From Rotaria socialis (taxonomy: Eukaryota; Rotifera; Eurotatoria; Philodinida; Philodinidae): a stretch of DNA of 64,000 nucleotides. The stretch lies in contig CAJNYU010002055.1 of the NCBI GenBank assembly GCA_905331475.1, positions 1 through 64,000 on the forward strand, written 5' to 3'. Shown piece after piece: positions 37,016 through 48,800 of this stretch. Within the stretch, counting starts at the first letter, position 1. Every line of letters starts with the position of its first letter. The notes under the pieces are model-generated. The model was not told the origin of the DNA. It saw only the letters and a program-made list of their open reading frames with translations, and did not search any database. Both the position numbers and the translations under genes were made by a program.

Positions 37016-37141
37016 TCAATTATTGCCCGGGGTTTTTGAAGCACTTTTGATAAGATTATGTATTGCATCGCATCCACAAACACTACAATGAAGAAATTCT
37101 ACACATGGACATATCATCGTAGTACATTCACATCTCGAATG
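37016..37141 (-). CDS. Cys-rich terminal exon of an unresolved gene
   Basis: A possible 3'-terminal exon with an acceptor (TTCTAG) just upstream on the minus strand. It reads HSRCECTTMICPCVEFLHCS, then VCGCDAIHNLI, ending before a TGA. Seven Cys occur in CxC and CxxC spacings, as in metal-binding or small secreted Cys-rich proteins. I cannot find a matching upstream exon in the next 500 bp; it may be a relic or may use a distant exon. Family not recognised. Confidence 0.35.
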   Translation of the reverse strand, partial: HSRCECTTMICPCVEFLHCSVCGCDAIHNLIKSASKTPGNN

Positions 37142-37881
37142 CTAGAAGTATCATATTGGAATATAGAAGACATTTTAGGTTATCGATATGAACATGATCC
37201 AAAATAAACATGACTGATAGTGATGTCGCGCTGGATTATAGATGGGCAATTATCAATAGTCTTAACATCTGCGAAGCGCATGTTAACGTTCTATCCTGCC
37301 AGTTGGCCAATAGATTCACTTGTCATGATTGTAGACTCTCATGATAACGAATTTAGTGACAAATTCATATAGAACTTGCAGCATAAAACGAAATTGTTAA
37401 AATTAGAGAATATATTCTCAAAATAAAAAGAAACAATGATTTATTCTTACATCGATTCACTTTTCTTCTGTTTCGTATGATTATAACCAGGAGTTTAAGT
37501 TTCATTAATAAGAAGGGGTTTATATTTATTAACATGAACAAACTTTACGAATCAGAATGACTGCATCTATATATTGTATAAGAGCATTTGAATCGTGCAG
37601 CTTTTAGTGTCGGCTCCGATGATTTCTTTCATCATTTTCTTGAAAAAAGAAGCGATACTACAAATTGGATTTCTTTTGATCAATTACTTATGTTAATCGC
37701 TTCCTGTGTCGTTAAAGAAATGATGCAACATGTTTCTAAATTTTAAGAATACGATATTTAACTTCCTGCTTATTGTATTAAGCTAGTAATTAAAAATGTT
37801 ACTTCTTTTTTTTTATCAAATTGTGACAATATGAAATATATTATTCAGCGAATTTTTGTTCTACAGGCATAATTCTATTGG

Positions 37882-38277
37882 TTAGTTGCTTTTAGTAATT
37901 TCAAAATGTGGTGGTCCAACAAGTGGTACTGCTCGTTTACCACCTAGATGAAAAGAGACTTCAGCAATTTGATTATCAGGTAATGCGACCTTAAAAAGAA
38001 TTATTTATCGTTTTTAATAGTTTCAAGAAAAAAGTGAAATTATACTTTATAAGTATAGAATGTACCACAGCCAAGTTGCCGATAAATACTCAATGGTTTT
38101 ACTTCATAATCAGTAGGTATGGATGGAAATGTTTCGTGAATTCGACTATTGATAGAATCTTTGTATTGTAAAGAGGACAAATTTTATATTTTTCACAATT
38201 TAAGAATAACTTACAGAATCAAATAATTCTCTATCTTCATGTGTCAAGGAGTTAAATAACGATTCATTCGAAGACAT
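37882..38277 (-). CDS. Small protein, possibly cystatin-like
   Basis: The exons (minus order) are 38277-38211, 38158-38046 and 37989-37882. They encode 95 residues, and the introns are 52 and 56 bp. The start MSSNESLFNSLTHEDRELFD lacks a signal peptide. The middle reads YRQLGCGTFYTYKVALPD, followed by IAEVSFHLGGKRAVPLVG. A Q-x-x-x-G element followed by a Tyr-rich strand and a second strand is the layout of stefin-type cystatins (about 98 residues; inhibitors of papain-like cysteine proteases). The typical QVVAG is QLGCG here, and the N-terminal Gly and second hairpin are not evident. So the cystatin link is a suggestion only. The donor of exon 1 was chosen because it alone keeps the frame. 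The start is about 215 bp downstream of the stop of the adhesion GPCR gene on the same strand. Confidence 0.6.
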
Positions 38278-38493
38278 ATCGTATACGAAATATTTCTTTT
38301 AGTATTGTAACTATATCTTTATCAACATAGTATTTGCTTTTTCTCTTCGATGACCCAAAACTATTCATACAAGTGAATCATATGTATAACAATAGTTTTG
38401 CTATCAAGATGAGTAATGTATTATTCTCTTCAACTGACTTGTGTGTGTAACTTTTACTGAAAATTTTCCTATATACAACTCAGAAAAACAATA

Positions 38494-38544
38494 TTAAACA
38501 ACAGTAACACGAAAATCATTATGATCTTCACTAGTAGCATCATT

Positions 38545-38583
<39 letters not shown>

Positions 38584-41500
38584 GTCATCGTCATCGTCAT
38601 CATCATCATTATCATTATTATTATTATTATTATTTGAAGGGGTTTCTTTTGATTTCGATCCATCAACTGAAGATCTTCGTCTTAATGTCCATTTCATTTC
38701 TTCATAAGTACTACGAGCTGAAGTAGGTTGTCGGTTTCGAGTTAACACAGTGGAAACAACTGATGCCAGTGAAGGTTTTTTTGTTGGTAATTCTGGTGCT
38801 AATAAATTTGCAGCATTGCTTACTGTGGGTGGCGATCCTGAAGAGATTATCAGTGATGAACGTTGTCCTTCAGATCCAGGTGTTGAACCATGATAAGGAA
38901 TTTCCATCAATTGAATACGACGTAATTGACGACGACGCTCACGATAATGTCGACGAATCTAATTTAAACATTCATTTTCAAACAGAAGATAATAATTAAA
39001 TCATTTTACCTCATCATTAAATAAGAAAAAGGAAAGAAAAAGAAAACCACCCTATAGTGAAAAACAATAACTATCATAATCAGAACAACACAAATCAATT
39101 TTTATACTTGTAAACTACTGAAAAAGCCATGCAATAGTCGAAGAATAGTTTCATCATAAAAATAAGGTAGTATAGCAAATGACCAACTAATTGTTATTAA
39201 AAATAACTGTGACCAAATACCACCAGTATATGTTCTAAAAATTCGATAGTTAATTTTTTTTAAATTTTCTTTCTACTCAAAACTTACACAATAACTTCAT
39301 TGGCTTTTTCATTTTTCGTATACGAACTTTCATGATGTTGTTTCGCTGAAAATATCATAACCATGATTGTTATCTATTTACAAGCAAAAAGACAAAAATT
39401 TATTTACAATCCAAAAACCGAACGTTCTTCTCTTTATACATACAAATATAATCGCTGATATTGGAATGAAATATATTTTTAACCAATCATCAAGATCAAT
39501 AAAACATAAACGCATCTCGACTGGCAAAAAATAAGTTGATTTTTTTATCGATGCAAGTAATGTTACAATACAAAATGGTAAAACTATATACATATGCAAA
39601 TGAAATTTGATTGTTTTTTTCTTTTAAGAACAATATTTCACTTACTATAACCCATCCCAAGAAAACGATATTTTGAAGCAGCATCAGAAAGTGCAGTACT
39701 TGTACCAGCAACAGCTGGATGTGTTGTATAGGTTATTTGAATGTATAAATTAAATGCTTCATTCATTAGCCAACAATAAGATGAAAGTATAAAATAATGT
39801 GTTGTACATGCCACTGCACGACAAAGAAATAAATGATGATATGGAATACCATTAAACGCTAAGATGAGAATAATCTGTGAGCAACATAAAGCAAATGAAT
39901 AATGTTTATGAATATAGGCAGCTGTTGAATGAGTTCTAAAACAGAGAAAATTTGTTCTTTCTGTTTACCGATACGAAAAAGACAATGCTGAAGTTACCTA
40001 AGATAATTCAACATAAGTAATGTAATTGCTGCAAACAATATATGGATAAATGATCCAATATAAGAAAATAAATCTAACGGATATAATCTTAATTCTAGTG
40101 GACGCCACTAGATAAATATTTATATGATAATAAAATTAATTATCTTCGGATTTTTTACTCACATTTGGATCGAACAGATCACTTGTAATAGCAAATGTTC
40201 CATTGGAAATTAGACATGTACATGTAGCTTTATCAGCTAGAGAACTTGGAGTTATATCACATACATTTGATGAAATTTGCCAATGCCATTGACGAAAAAG
40301 TGTTGCTCTATAATATCATGTATATTTCAATAAGAAAATCTGATCTGCTCAATTTTTCTATTATTTACTTATATTGTCCTTGCATAAATGAATTTTTTGT
40401 ATCAAGGTAAACACATTGATTACCTGAGATATTATCGTACTATTTGAAAAACAGAGACGTTCAGTTTTCGAATCATAGACAACGAATAAAACAGCATGTT
40501 TACTTTTAGATATTTCATTGTTATAAGAACAGGTATTGTTGTGTCAGTTGCTACGAGTGTTGAAAACAAATTTGATTGTTGAATTGGTTTACGATGTTTA
40601 ATATCAACAGATACAATATGACTATTGATGTTATCATATTTAGAAATACTAAAATAACAACATTTATTTTTTGGGTATTTTGTTTTTCTTTAGAAATTTA
40701 TATATTTGTTTACCGTCCTAATCGAAGATTTGGTACATAAATATGAGCTGTACTTATACTTGTGATAGATACTGAATACCATGCAGAACCTAATTCAAAT
40801 ATGTGGAAATTTTTCAATTTATACTACTAATAATCTTTACTGTTATTGCTATCGTCATTTATCAATGTTGTTCTATTATTTTGATTTTGATTTTTCTTAG
40901 TATGACTAGAAGTGAATTTGACTTGTGTATTTTCATTTTCATAATCAAATGAATGTAATTCTTGACGATTTAAAACATTAATTGTTTGATTTATATTTTT
41001 TGTAGTTACACTGAATGAACAACCAGGAAATCGGTCACAATTATTATTTAATACTTGTGCAAGAATTGTTGTTAAACGTTTCAGGGAAGATAACAAACGA
41101 ACAAAATCATTGCCTAATGGATTCGTACTAATCCATAGAGATGCATATCTATCATCAATTAAATTTGACATAGATTCAACTAAATATCGATGAACTTGAA
41201 GCGTAGCATTCACATCACCTAAATACAATGATTCGTCGGATGATGAATACCATTGAGTTAAACTATCAAAATGACTTGTCTGAAAAGATTTTTAAGAAAA
41301 ATTGTAAGATTTTCGTGTCTATTCTTGAAATGAAACATACTAGAACGTTAGTTAATCGTTCAATTTGTTCAATAAGTAAAATAAGATCAATTGAGCTATA
41401 TAATTGTGTTGTAGTTAAATTCATCGATGTTGTTTCAGCTAGAAATGCACATTTATCACGAAGCACAAGGATCTCTTCTTTATCAATGTTAGTTATTTCT

Positions 41501-43007
41501 AGTTCTTGATCGATTGCATTAATTAATGGATGAGTACACTCACTGTAATCAACATATGTCCACCGAGCGATTTGTTCAATACGTTGACATGTTCGATAAA
41601 CGCTACCTAAATTTTCTATTAGATTATTTCGGAAAATAAGTTTTCTGAATAATTTTTACCATTTTTTATATGTCCTGGACAATGTTGAACAATTGTTTGA
41701 CCAGCTGTAGCTTTCTGCCAAATAATACTTAATTGACTTTCATTTTTACAATGAGGCCCTAAGCAAAATGAAACTATTCAATTTATATAAAATTCAAATA
41801 CAAAAGAAAAAGAAGATTACCATCAAGTTCTCGACAGTAATTACCACATGCTTCATGAAGCCACTGTTGATTAGGACAATTCTCTAAATAGCAATACAAA
41901 AAAAACAATTCATTAAATATAAAATTTTCATTGTTTCATAAAAAAAAAATTTTACCGAAAATTGAATAAATTCCTGATGGCCAATGTATTTTAACTTCAC
42001 CTTTAATATCATTGACAAAATCCATCCAAGTCACTGCATCTCCACATAGTCGTCGTTGAGCATGACAATCATTTGCTAATAGATATAAATCATGATCGGG
42101 TAAAATTTTTTGCCAGATATTAAGAAGTGTAATTTCTCCATAAAAAGTTCGTTGATTATCGAATTCTAAATCTCCAGTCATACTATTACTCGTGAGATTT
42201 GTTGTACGTATTGTTTGACCGACAAATAAATCACCACCACTATCAATTATTCTTTGTTGATTTCGTGTTTGATGTCGATAATGTCTTGATGTAGTCAATA
42301 GAATAACACGTGTGCCATTTATCAGTATTTTTATATTTTCACTTTGAGAAAGATTATGTGCTATTGCTATATGATGCCATTGTTCCCTGGATAGTGGCAC
42401 TGATACATCATAAATATCATCTAATAGTTCTACATGTAAACGAGCATTATCTATTAATGATACAAGTAAAACTGGCTGAGCATCGTCTAGAATGATTCAT
42501 AATAAACACATACATATAGACATATAAATCGATACTAAGAAATACGATGAACCTGTTTTATAGAAAAGTATTGTATGTTGAGTTGAATCAATTTTTGATT
42601 TGATTCGAATCCATAATGATATTGTCAATTCGGAAATACGTGGAAACGTTTTACTATTAAGTTCAATATACGATGGAAAATGGCTAACATTAAAAACAAG
42701 TCTCGAATCTACAGCATCCGCTACAATAGAAAAATATTTATTTATTTATGTTTCTCATTCATAATATGTTTGTGGTCCGTACCAACGCATGTGTATCCAT
42801 TCCACAATTGACCTTGTCCGCAAATACATTCATAATGATCAAGTTTATCAAGACATTTTGTGGGAGGATAATATGCAGAATTACAAGCTCCTATTGTAAT
42901 TAAACAAGAAACGTTATTTGTAATTATAGGTGTGATTACTTACTAGTCAAAAGAACTTTATTAATAGTAAATATGACGATGAAATATAGAAAAATAACGG
43001 TTCTCAT
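38494..43007 (-). CDS. Adhesion G-protein-coupled receptor with pentraxin/LamG and hormone-receptor domains
   Basis: Nineteen exons, all joined in frame with GT-AG introns, encode 1147 residues. Minus order: 43007-42944, 42890-42783, 42720-42553, 42486-41956, 41883-41821, 41758-41660, 41615-41341, 41279-40841, 40789-40714, 40648-40504, 40439-40369, 40307-40163, 40107-39998, 39935-39646, 39583-39444, 39373-39288, 39234-39108, 39051-39010, 38958-38494. A signal peptide (MRTVIFLYFIVIFTI) is followed by a Cys-rich EGF-like piece (22-57) and a pentraxin/LamG-like domain (about 58-290, with PLSREQWHHIAIAHN and FYGEITLLNIW). Next come a hormone-receptor-like Cys module (292-385), a GAIN region with GPS (about 400-715; CVYLD and TCTCLISNGTFAI) and seven membrane spans (about 735-990; LCRAVACTTHYFILSSYCWL). 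The cytoplasmic tail holds Asn and Asp runs and ends VTVV, a possible class I PDZ ligand. The usual HL-S/T cleavage triad of the GPS is not present, so self-cleavage is doubtful. Ligand unknown. Confidence 0.88.
38540..38632. repeat. Coding (ATC/GAT)n-type microsatellite
   Basis: Tract of ATC and GTC triplets, then ATT triplets, within the last exon of the adhesion GPCR. It encodes an Asp run of about 20 residues preceded by an Asn run. The length is likely to vary between alleles. Confidence 0.85.
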
Positions 43008-46000
43008 CTTCGTTGATCGTCATCGACAACTCAGCTCAGTAACAAAGATGGCTTTTTTTCTTATTGAACATCGTGAAATGTATGTTTGTCGATTTTTTCT
43101 CTTTTTCTTGTTCTTCTTTTGCCGTCTTTTTTCCTTAGCTGCGATCGAATGACTGCAAAAAGAAAAGAACAAACACTCTTCTTTTCTATGCTTCGGCAAC
43201 TTATGCTATTACTTCGATTATTTGTAGTATCTGAATACAGCAAACTGTTTGTCGTTTATATTCTAGAAAAAAAAAATGAACCAGCAACAACATTTTCTTT
43301 TCTTCTTATTAGAATGAATAAATTAGTTTCTTGTCATAAGTTTAAATATGATGATGTCCATGAATGCATCTCTACGTATAAGTTCTTCTTATTTTTCTTT
43401 TTCTTCGATTTTCGTCACTTCGAGTTAACAAGTACTAGTATGAAATCAAGAAATATTTATCTATTGTAATCTTTTATTTTTCTTTTTGTAATATTTCAGA
43501 TAACTAATGCTGATTATTCGATCACGATGGTCTTGATTGATGACCCATTCATCCAATATATGATTTTTTTCTTCACTTCTTGATGATTGTTGACTTAATC
43601 ACAGAATTATTCATCTCTTATACATAAGTTGGAATAGTACTTTTATGATGTCATTTGTCACACTATTTAAACATAAATATATTTTTACTGAAGAAATTTC
43701 TTGATTATTTTATCAATGTTAAGTCGAAGCAATGTATATTTTTTCAAGATTAATAAGTTTCGAATATTCCTGAAAATGATTCAATCTTTAGCGTATTTAA
43801 GTGGAAATATTATGTTTCGATAGTGTTTATTTTTTAGCATCATGCTCTAGCTATCTTTAAGTAAAACAGGAATTTGAATTTCAACTGAAAAATACGTAAC
43901 GACATCAGTAAATAGAAAGATTTGAAACTATCACAATTGGCTATGCTTCTGCAGGTCTGTTCTTGGTCGAAAGTTGTATAGTCGGAATTTGACGCTAAAT
44001 ATTTTAGAGTTCCGCCATCGGAGGTCTAACATGACGTTAAAAACTACCATAAATATGCAGGAAGTTAGTAATAATACATTAGGGATCCGAATTGCTATTA
44101 GGTTATTCGTAGCTAATCAGAATCTGTTAGAGACAGATGAATTTGATTGATCATTTAGAGAGTTTTTCCTCATGAGACCCATAAACAAGAAAGAGAATAT
44201 CATAAACATCATGTATTGTTGATTCTCTAAAGTGTATCCCAGATGAACTTTATTAAGTTACTTTTGAAGAACAAATTGGATAATAACTTGATATAAAAAT
44301 ATTAGAAAAGCTTTCTATTCGACTTGAATATCTTAATAAATATAAAGAATCAATTATAATAATATTTAATTAAGACAAAATAAAAATGAATCAAAGTTTA
44401 ATATTTCAATTCCATATTCATGCTGATGAGAGAATTCACCGATGAACAGATTCTATCTAGAGAATAATACAGAATAAATGGGGAAACATCGTATTTCTTG
44501 ACGGATGGCTTTCATCTTCGAACTCGACTGAGATATTGATGAGATCAGTCTGCGTACAAAATTTCATTACAATTGGATGAGGCTTTCAAACGCTATCGTG
44601 TTAACGGACGGACGAACACACTGACCGAATCTAGAGTGTGCTCACTTTTTTTGAGTACACAAAAAAGATGGTCATAATAGATCTTACGCATAAAATTATG
44701 CAGACTAACTAACAGCAGCAACAACAAGAATCGTTGTAAGCTTGATCAAATAATATTACACTTTGACAGACATCGTGTTTTTATTTATTTTTTCTACACT
44801 TTGTCTTTGGTTTGATGCTGATGATACAATTAATTCTGGTACTATGCGTTTAATAATCATTATTCAATTCAACCATGGATTCAATGATAAGAAGGAAAAA
44901 AAGAAAATACCATGTGTATGCTACTGTCCGTTTGTAACAAACATCGAAGAATATAACTGAATTTATTTCTCGTAGAAAGCTCATTGTTTACTAATATAAT
45001 ATTTACATAGTAATAAATGTAGATGTTAATGGATTTTTAACTTCCGGAGAAAATTTAATTGACCTCGATGGCGTTGAGAAGGCATATGAAGCATATTTAT
45101 CGACGAAATAAGAAACAATCAAGTATGATCTGATGCTTTTACATCAAAAATAACGATTTGTTTTTCAGATTTTTTTATAGGACATACAAAAAATGAAAGC
45201 GATTAATGAGAAAATTTTCTTAAAATGAATCCATACATGTAAGAAGAACAAATAGAACACTATCAAAAATATGATATATGCAACACAAATAAAATAATAA
45301 AATGTTTAAAGAATCATCAAAACGAATCTTGCTTTTTTGTGATGAGAAAATATAAATCGTTAGACTCAGAATCATTTATACTTAGTTATTGTTTGCTAAA
45401 GATTCTTGTTTTTCTCAAATTTTCTTTTGTATATTCGAGGCCAAGTATATGTCAACAGTGTATTTTTAAATCAACAAAATTTTTTTTTATCATTCGTTCG
45501 TTTCTTTATAGAATATTAAATTTATTTCATACTGCTTTATCGATGGTGATCATATAATCTAAATTTTCAACGCATCCCACTCGTACTGAGTTGCAACCTG
45601 TGAGATTCTGTACTCGGAAAAAATCATCATATTAATGCACCAGCAGACAAATTTACAGTTGAAAAACGCTTTGTACTTTTACACGATCAATTTCTTTATG
45701 AAAGATAAATTTAGTTTCTTCGATAGAAAATGTGTTTTCTTTCACACAATTTCAATTTATCTATTAATCCTGATAAATATTTACTAATACGAAGAATCAT
45801 TAGTTTGTGTTGGTTGTTAAGCAGAACAGAATATATATATATATATATTTTTGATTGTTTCTAAATGGTCAACATTTACGGTTGAGATGCAACACAATTT
45901 TACAAATTATTCTTTGATATTCAATCCAACACAATTGAAAGTGTCGATTGCATACCAACAGTATACAATGCTAGAAATTCATCATTAAACTAACACACTA

Positions 46001-46218
46001 GTCATGTATTTCGTTAGTAGTTCATTGTTTAGCTTTGTTAAAATGATTCTAGAAATAGCTTGCAAGTATCTTGTCGATTGACAATTCAAACGGTACGTTT
46101 CTCCTAACCACAACATGAAATTAGTTTATTTTTTATAACAAAACGAAAATATTTATGCAATAATTAGAATGCTGAAATTTATTGCAAAAAAATATATAGA
46201 AAGAAACGCCCATATAAC
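43008..46218. other. Intergenic region with one dispersed repeat
   Basis: The proximal part is the adhesion GPCR promoter. Phe/Leu-rich frames at 43086-43469, 44763-44960 and 45339-45557 have no domain and biased composition. The dispersed repeat copy 2 lies at 44473-44664. Nothing else is supported. Confidence 0.55.
44473..44664 (+). repeat. Dispersed repeat with hairpin end, copy 2
   Basis: Same family as 27411-27585 and 47968-48131. It includes CATCTTCGAACTCGACTGAG, AATTGGATGAGGCT and GTGTTAACGGACGGACGAAC, and ends in a hairpin (GTGTGCTCA and TTGAGTACAC). It is the longest copy; it keeps about 30 bp missing from copy 3. Confidence 0.85.
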
Positions 46219-47087
46219 TTAACCAGTAAGTGTGAATGAACCATGACCTGCGTCATAGATTGCCGAGTGTGGGTGTTTTGAGCCACATTCACCATTGCAA
46301 ATTCGAACTGTTACATTATAAATTCCTGGCAACCATTCTTCGCATGGTTCTATTAATAGAAATAGAAGATACAGATTCTTTTAACGAAATTCAAAAACAA
46401 ATCTTACGTTGTGTGGGATCACATTCTGGATCAGGTTCGGCCTTGACGCTGATTCTTTCGTTGTATGTACCGGCTTTTTTAGCTTCTAGTAAGAAACCAG
46501 CACCAAGTGGAATACGATCGGGAGTGTGAATATCAACATCGAGTTCACCAGTTCCAGTTCCATTCAATGTTATATAGCTAAAATCAATGGCAAATGTGGT
46601 TCCTTGACGGCCAGTTGCTGGTAAGACTGAGAATGTGGTAATTTTAGCGTCACCATGATCATTGACTATATAGAAAAAATATTAGTTGTTATGCGAATAG
46701 AAAAAGAATATAATTACTTGGGCAAAATTTCGCAATTTCGCAATACCAGATTGGATCAAGATCAGCTTTTTCGATTAATTTGATGAATTCATCAATACCA
46801 ACAACATCACAAGCTAAATCACAGATTGTGCCAATGAGTTGCGATCCTGTTTTTTCAGCCAAAGCTTGACATAATGTACCACATGTACCAATAATACCAG
46901 AATCAAGAATTAAATTGAGTAAAATGTTAATGGATTGATCAGCAACATTAATACATGTTGGGCAAAGATCAAGACGTACTTGTGGTTGGATAGCATGGTT
47001 AATACTGTGGGATTTAACGTTAAAATGTTTTGAAGCGCTAGCAATACCAAAAATGGTAATAAGCACGATAGTAAGACCCTTATACAT
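46219..47087 (-). CDS. Secreted saposin-B/countin-like protein, paralogue A
   Basis: The exons (minus order) are 47087-46718, 46665-46408 and 46349-46219, giving 252 residues. The start MYKGLTIVLITIFGIASA is a signal peptide; this ATG was chosen because paralogue B starts the same way. Residues about 40-125 form a saposin-B-like domain: DLCPTCINVADQSINILLN, then TCGTLCQALAEKTG, GTICDLACDVVGIDEFI and WYCEIAKFCP. It has Cys pairs in the usual six-Cys pattern plus extra ones. The second half starts NDHGDAKITTFSVLPATG and ends with CNGECGSKHPHSAIYD. This two-part layout recalls countin-like secreted proteins. Saposin folds bind lipids or membranes; the role here is unknown. Paralogue B lies about 1.7 kb further along with the same exon pattern. 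Confidence 0.8.
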
Positions 47088-48800
47088 GATTTCCACCGAT
47101 TATTTCTACAATTTACGAAAAAATAATATTAAAACGAATACGACGCATATATATAATCCTTCGATGGAAAAATAATCAGGTGTTCCAGATGCACAAGTAC
47201 ACATAGAATTAACATCGAATGCTTCAAGTTTCGTGCACTTTTCTTTTTCTTCGACATGACTCTTGGAAGTTTGACGGCATTCGACGCAATTCTATCTACT
47301 GTTTTATTTTTATCTTATGCTTATTTTAAAAAAATATTTTCAGGTAAACTAGAAAAAAAAAATTAAAAAAAGGCAAACTGATGACTCATTTAAAAAAATC
47401 TGAAAACGTTCTTTTCATGTTTTCAGTACTCTTCCAGTCAGAATTGATAACGAGCCTATCTTTTTCATCCTAAACTGCATGAAAAATAGACGAGGTCATA
47501 ATTAGGCTGAGAACGTGTCATCCTGTCTATTCTATAGACACATACTGAACTAAAATAACTAGTTCAATTGATTCAATTACTTGATTCATATGCTGTTCAT
47601 TTGAAAAGAATTTAAACTGCATTCATGGCTAGTTTTCTTATCTTCTATTTCTTTTTTTCGATTGTAACGTGTTTCGAAGCTCCTTTAATAGTTTGTTTTC
47701 CAAATTTACTGCAATACAGCTCAGCTTAGAGCGACATATGAAAATTATAAGCAACGAGTACATTAATTTCAAGTACAATCTAAATAGGCCAAAAAAAAGA
47801 ATAGCTGAGTCTAATATGCTTGAACTACTAATATTAAATATTGCAATAAAATTTTACGGTGAAACTAAGAAAAATCATTGATTTGTTTTTCATCATGTTT
47901 GATATCTTCATTCTTTTGGATAGACTGTAACATCGACTGAAAAGTACGTGTCGTCGTGATGACAATAAAAATAAATGAGGAAACATCGAACTCGACTGAG
48001 ATATTGATGAGATCATTCTGTGTACAAAATTTCAAGACAATTGGATGAGGCTGTCAAAAGCTATCGTGTTAACGGACGGACGAACACGCTGACCGAATCT
48101 AGAGTGTACTCACTTTTTGAGTACACAAAAATGATCCATTTCATGAAATGCAAAATCAAATAACTAGGTTATTTTTTGGATTAAAGCGATCTAGAAATTT
48201 TTCATTCAAACTTCATTCCACTTTTGCCGAAAATATATTCTTCAATGTGTCTTCATGTGAGAGGAAAAATACTTCAAGAAGATCAATCAGTGTTTAAAAT
48301 AAAATTTAGATGACAAAAAGCAAAAACCCCCACAGGCAATTCAACTATCGGACATATTTCGTGAAACATAAAAAATGGCTGACAGCTGCTTATTTTTGAT
48401 GTAACCGTTGCTCTCAGACAATCTGATTCGTAGTGAAATGTATGGCCTACAGAAAAACAAACTTTATTGACTGTATCTAAATAAACATAGTTATAATGAA
48501 ACAAAAAATTGATGAAGGTATCGCATTACACATTGCATTCAATTTATCGTTTCATGGTGACTGTCAATATTAAAAACGAAATGTTTTGAAATTCTACAAA
48601 AATATGTTTCATTAACATTATTCTAAAAAAATTAAAAGCCCTAAAATTTACATCGTATTGATAAAATATGATCTCTGTATATGTTATTTTTTATTGAAAA
48701 AATAGATCTTATGAAATTTTTATAGCATCTGTTTCTATTATTAATTGTGAAGAAAACACGTCAGTAACGCAACATGAAATAATTTTTGAAAAATTTTTAT
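47088..48800. other. Spacer between the two saposin-like paralogues
   Basis: It holds the promoter of paralogue A, the 3' UTR of paralogue B and the dispersed repeat at 47968-48131. Short frames at 47669 (+), 47834 (-) and 48283 (-) are unsupported. Confidence 0.55.
47968..48131 (+). repeat. Dispersed repeat with hairpin end, copy 3
   Basis: Closely similar to 44473-44664, in the same orientation, but lacks about 30 bp after GGAAACATCG. It ends in the hairpin GTGTACTCA, loop CTTTT, TGAGTACAC. It sits between the two saposin-like paralogues. Confidence 0.85.

Noticed and set aside
38469..38666. Met/Thr-rich minus-strand frame
   Set aside because: Alternative frame of the microsatellite that encodes the Asp run of the adhesion GPCR.
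43086..43469. 127-codon frame upstream of the adhesion GPCR
   Set aside because: Lies in the promoter region, Phe/Leu-rich, no domain or partner exon.
46236..46529. 97-codon plus-strand frame
   Set aside because: Antisense to the saposin-like paralogue A exons.
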